DNA of 64,000 nucleotides from CAWBCR01 sp963787375 (GTDB lineage: Bacteria > Chloroflexota > Anaerolineae > Aggregatilineales > UBA3940): contig CAWBCR010000017.1 in assembly GCA_963787375.1 (NCBI GenBank), positions 558,001 through 622,000 of the forward strand. The letters run 5' to 3'. A model generated the notes under the pieces. It searched no databases and was not told the DNA's origin. It saw nothing but the letters and a program-made list of their open reading frames with translations. The position numbers and the translations under genes are program-made. Of the stretch, positions 62,502 through 64,000 are shown one piece after another. How positions within the stretch are numbered: the first letter of the stretch is position 1; every line of letters begins with the position of its first letter.

Positions 62502-63408
62502 ATGATTCTCCGTCCCAATCCGCGCCCAGGTTGCGCCGCAGCTTATTGAGCACGTCTTCGAGCGCGGCGGGCAGTGGTGCGTTGAACTTCAGCCGCTCGC
62601 CGGTCGAGGGTGAATCGATGTGCAGATCGGCGGCGTGCAGGAACAGCCGTGACATCTTGATGCGCTGCTTGCGGCGTCCGTACACGTCGTCGCCGACCAG
62701 CGGGTAACCCAGCCACGCCATGTGTACGCGGATCTGGTGGGTGCGCCCGGTGTGCAGTTCGACGGATAGCAGCGCGTGCTCGCCAAAGTCTTCGAGCAAA
62801 TCGTAGCGCGTCGACGCCTCACGACCACCTCGTACGACGGCCATCCGCTTGCGCTGCTTCGGATCGCGGCCCATGGGGGCTTCGATCACCCCACTGCTGG
62901 AAGACGGTACTCCTTCGACCAGGGCATAATACCGCTTGTAGACGGTGTGCGCGGCGAACTGCTTTTGAAGCGCGCGCAGCGCGGCGCGCGTGCGGGCCAT
63001 CACGATGGCGCCTGAGGTATCTTTGTCGAGCCGGTGGACGATGCCCGCGCGCTCCTGTGGGCCGACACGCAGCATCTCAGGCCAGCGGGCCAGCGCGGCG
63101 TTCACCAGGGTACCGGTGCGATTGCCGTAAGCCGGGTGAACGACCATGCCGGCAGGCTTGTTGATAGCCACCAGGTCGGCATCCTCATACAGCACGTCCA
63201 AGGGAATCGGCTCTGGCAGGACGCGCTCCTCTTCGGGCTGCGGCAGGATCACTGTGACCAAATCGCCGACGCCGACGCGATACGAGGGCTTGGCCGGTGC
63301 GCCGTTGACGCGCACCTGCTCGTCTTTGATCAGGCGCTGGGCTTCGGTGCGGCTGAGGTCTTTGACCGATGCCGCGACAAACTGGTCGAGGCGCTGGCCT
63401 TCCTGCAT
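62500..63408 (-). CDS. RluA/RluD-family pseudouridine synthase
   Basis: 302 aa. An N-terminal S4 RNA-binding domain ('RLDQFVAASVKDLSRTEAQR') and the catalytic domain with Asp in 'AGIVHRLDKDTSGAIVMART' are present, along with 'NKPAGMVVHPAYGNRTGTLV' and 'ELHTGRTHQIRVHMAWLGYP'. With an S4 domain, the RluD group (23S rRNA helix 69) is most likely. No clear ribosome-binding site is seen before ATG 63408. Confidence 0.93.
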   Translation of the reverse strand: MQEGQRLDQFVAASVKDLSRTEAQRLIKDEQVRVNGAPAKPSYRVGVGDLVTVILPQPEEERVLPEPIPLDVLYEDADLVAINKPAGMVVHPAYGNRTGTLVNAALARWPEMLRVGPQERAGIVHRLDKDTSGAIVMARTRAALRALQKQFAAHTVYKRYYALVEGVPSSSSGVIEAPMGRDPKQRKRMAVVRGGREASTRYDLLEDFGEHALLSVELHTGRTHQIRVHMAWLGYPLVGDDVYGRRKQRIKMSRLFLHAADLHIDSPSTGERLKFNAPLPAALEDVLNKLRRNLGADWDGES

Positions 63409-63483
63409 CGGCGGTCAGAACGATGGGTTGTTGTGGGGGCAAGTTAAACATGGCGGCAGGGCGAAGGATAGCCGCACGGCGCG

Positions 63484-63834
63484 CTACTGCTCTTCATGAC
63501 GGCGGGCGCAGTCCATGCAGAAGCGAGCGTAGGGAATGGCTTTGAGGCGGGCGTAGTCGATGGGCTTGCCGCAGTCGCGGCAGACGCCATACGTGCCGTT
63601 ATCCATGCGGGCCAGCGCACGCTCGACTTCGTATAACATGCGCTCCACGTTACGGCGAACGGCCATGCCGGCAGCCTGATCGAACGCCTCGGTGGCGTCA
63701 TCGGCTTGGTGCGTGCTGTAGCCCATGCCCCCTTCCGGTGGGAGTTGGTTCTCTGCGAGAGCGGCCAGCTCTGACTGGAGCCGGGTGCGCTCCTGCTCCA
63801 GTTTCACCTTCAGTTCCTCGTAAGAGACAGCCAT
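63484..63834 (-). CDS. DksA/TraR-type zinc-finger protein
   Basis: 116 aa. An N-terminal coiled coil ('SYEELKVKLEQERTRLQSEL') precedes the C-terminal zinc finger 'YGVCRDCGKPIDYARLKAIP' and 'RFCMDCARRHEEQ' (C-x2-C...C-x2-C). It probably binds RNA polymerase's secondary channel or acts as a general regulator. It may lie in one unit with the pseudouridine synthase, 75 bases downstream. Confidence 0.92.
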   Translation of the reverse strand: MAVSYEELKVKLEQERTRLQSELAALAENQLPPEGGMGYSTHQADDATEAFDQAAGMAVRRNVERMLYEVERALARMDNGTYGVCRDCGKPIDYARLKAIPYARFCMDCARRHEEQ

Positions 63835-63958
63835 TTCCCCTTACCTCCGCGAAGTAAAGCTCAATTCTACCCGGCCCACGCTGACTCGCCAAATGAAGCA
63901 GGAAGAATCGGCAAACCGCGATAATCGCCGCCACGGTCCGCGTGAGGTGAAACGAACA

Positions 63959-63981
63959 GGGGCGCGGCATTGCCGCGCCCC
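63959..63981. other. Perfect GC hairpin near the right edge
   Basis: GGGGCGCGGC-ATT-GCCGCGCCCC with no T tract on either side. It may be the terminator of a gene outside the window. Confidence 0.55.
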
Positions 63982-64000
63982 ACAGGTTTCCGGTGCTCCG

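Overview
The window is a single high-G+C bacterial chromosome segment, most likely from a Chloroflexota (Anaerolineae-type) bacterium. The taxonomic evidence is indirect. There are lipoproteins and membrane proteins with long Thr/Pro-rich 'TPTPTAT' linkers, and sortase-type LPxTG/LPxSG tails. A GlmL/MutL-like ATPase-fold protein lies in a membrane operon without any glutamate mutase. There is also a Gram-positive-type GAAC-N4-GTTC site, which is the LexA site type reported for Dehalococcoides. No rRNA, tRNA, CRISPR array, phage or insertion sequence was found.

Region 1 (1-18,761, all + strand) starts with folD and a strong terminator. A purine/nucleobase catabolic locus follows: 8-oxoguanine deaminase-like aminohydrolase, dihydropyrimidinase/hydantoinase, adenine deaminase, an ATCase-like carbamoyltransferase with altered substrate residues, a YgeW-type carbamoyltransferase and carbamate kinase. 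Next come a complete BMP-type nucleoside ABC importer (lipoprotein, ATPase, two permeases) and a threonine-synthase-like PLP enzyme. After a glycosyltransferase and a small protein there is a second PLP enzyme and a translationally coupled unknown. Read together, the locus would import nucleosides, deaminate and open the rings, move the ureido carbon to carbamoyl phosphate, and recover ATP through carbamate kinase.

Region 2 (18,770-35,400) is mixed housekeeping and accessory: a stand-alone response regulator with a repetitive tail, a phosphoribosyltransferase, pyroglutamyl peptidase, a lipoprotein/membrane-protein pair, KptA, an ABC-F ATPase, SelA, an M24 peptidase, TsaD, a CDF transporter, an MFS transporter, a catalytically degenerate RNase H-like protein and a NarL-like regulator.

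Region 3 (35,400-52,300) carries priA, a small ORF behind a strong promoter with an SOS-like operator, a DUF711 protein, an RNA methyltransferase, ComEA, citrate synthase, a DUF1858 protein, a sortase with its probable substrate, a GNAT protein, a SpoIIIAA/Ycf45-like R3H ATPase coupled to tmk, an FmdB zinc ribbon, a rhomboid protease, a MEMO-family protein and a CNNM/CorC-type membrane protein.

Region 4 (52,350-61,800, - strand) is the most intriguing uncharacterised part. A six-gene run, apparently driven by one promoter, encodes a small protein, three integral-membrane proteins, a roughly 1,100-residue zinc-ribbon protein with about 21 'PDWL' motifs, a GlmL/MutL-like protein and a barrel-sandwich protein. 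An LPQTG protein follows. The window ends with a lipoprotein, an RluA-family pseudouridine synthase and a DksA/TraR protein.

Seven single-base frame disruptions occur in otherwise intact genes (carbamate kinase, pcp, a lipoprotein, gltA, the zinc-ribbon protein twice, and a membrane protein), several in G or A runs. Assembly or read errors are the most economical explanation. Those genes are annotated here as single reconstructed units.
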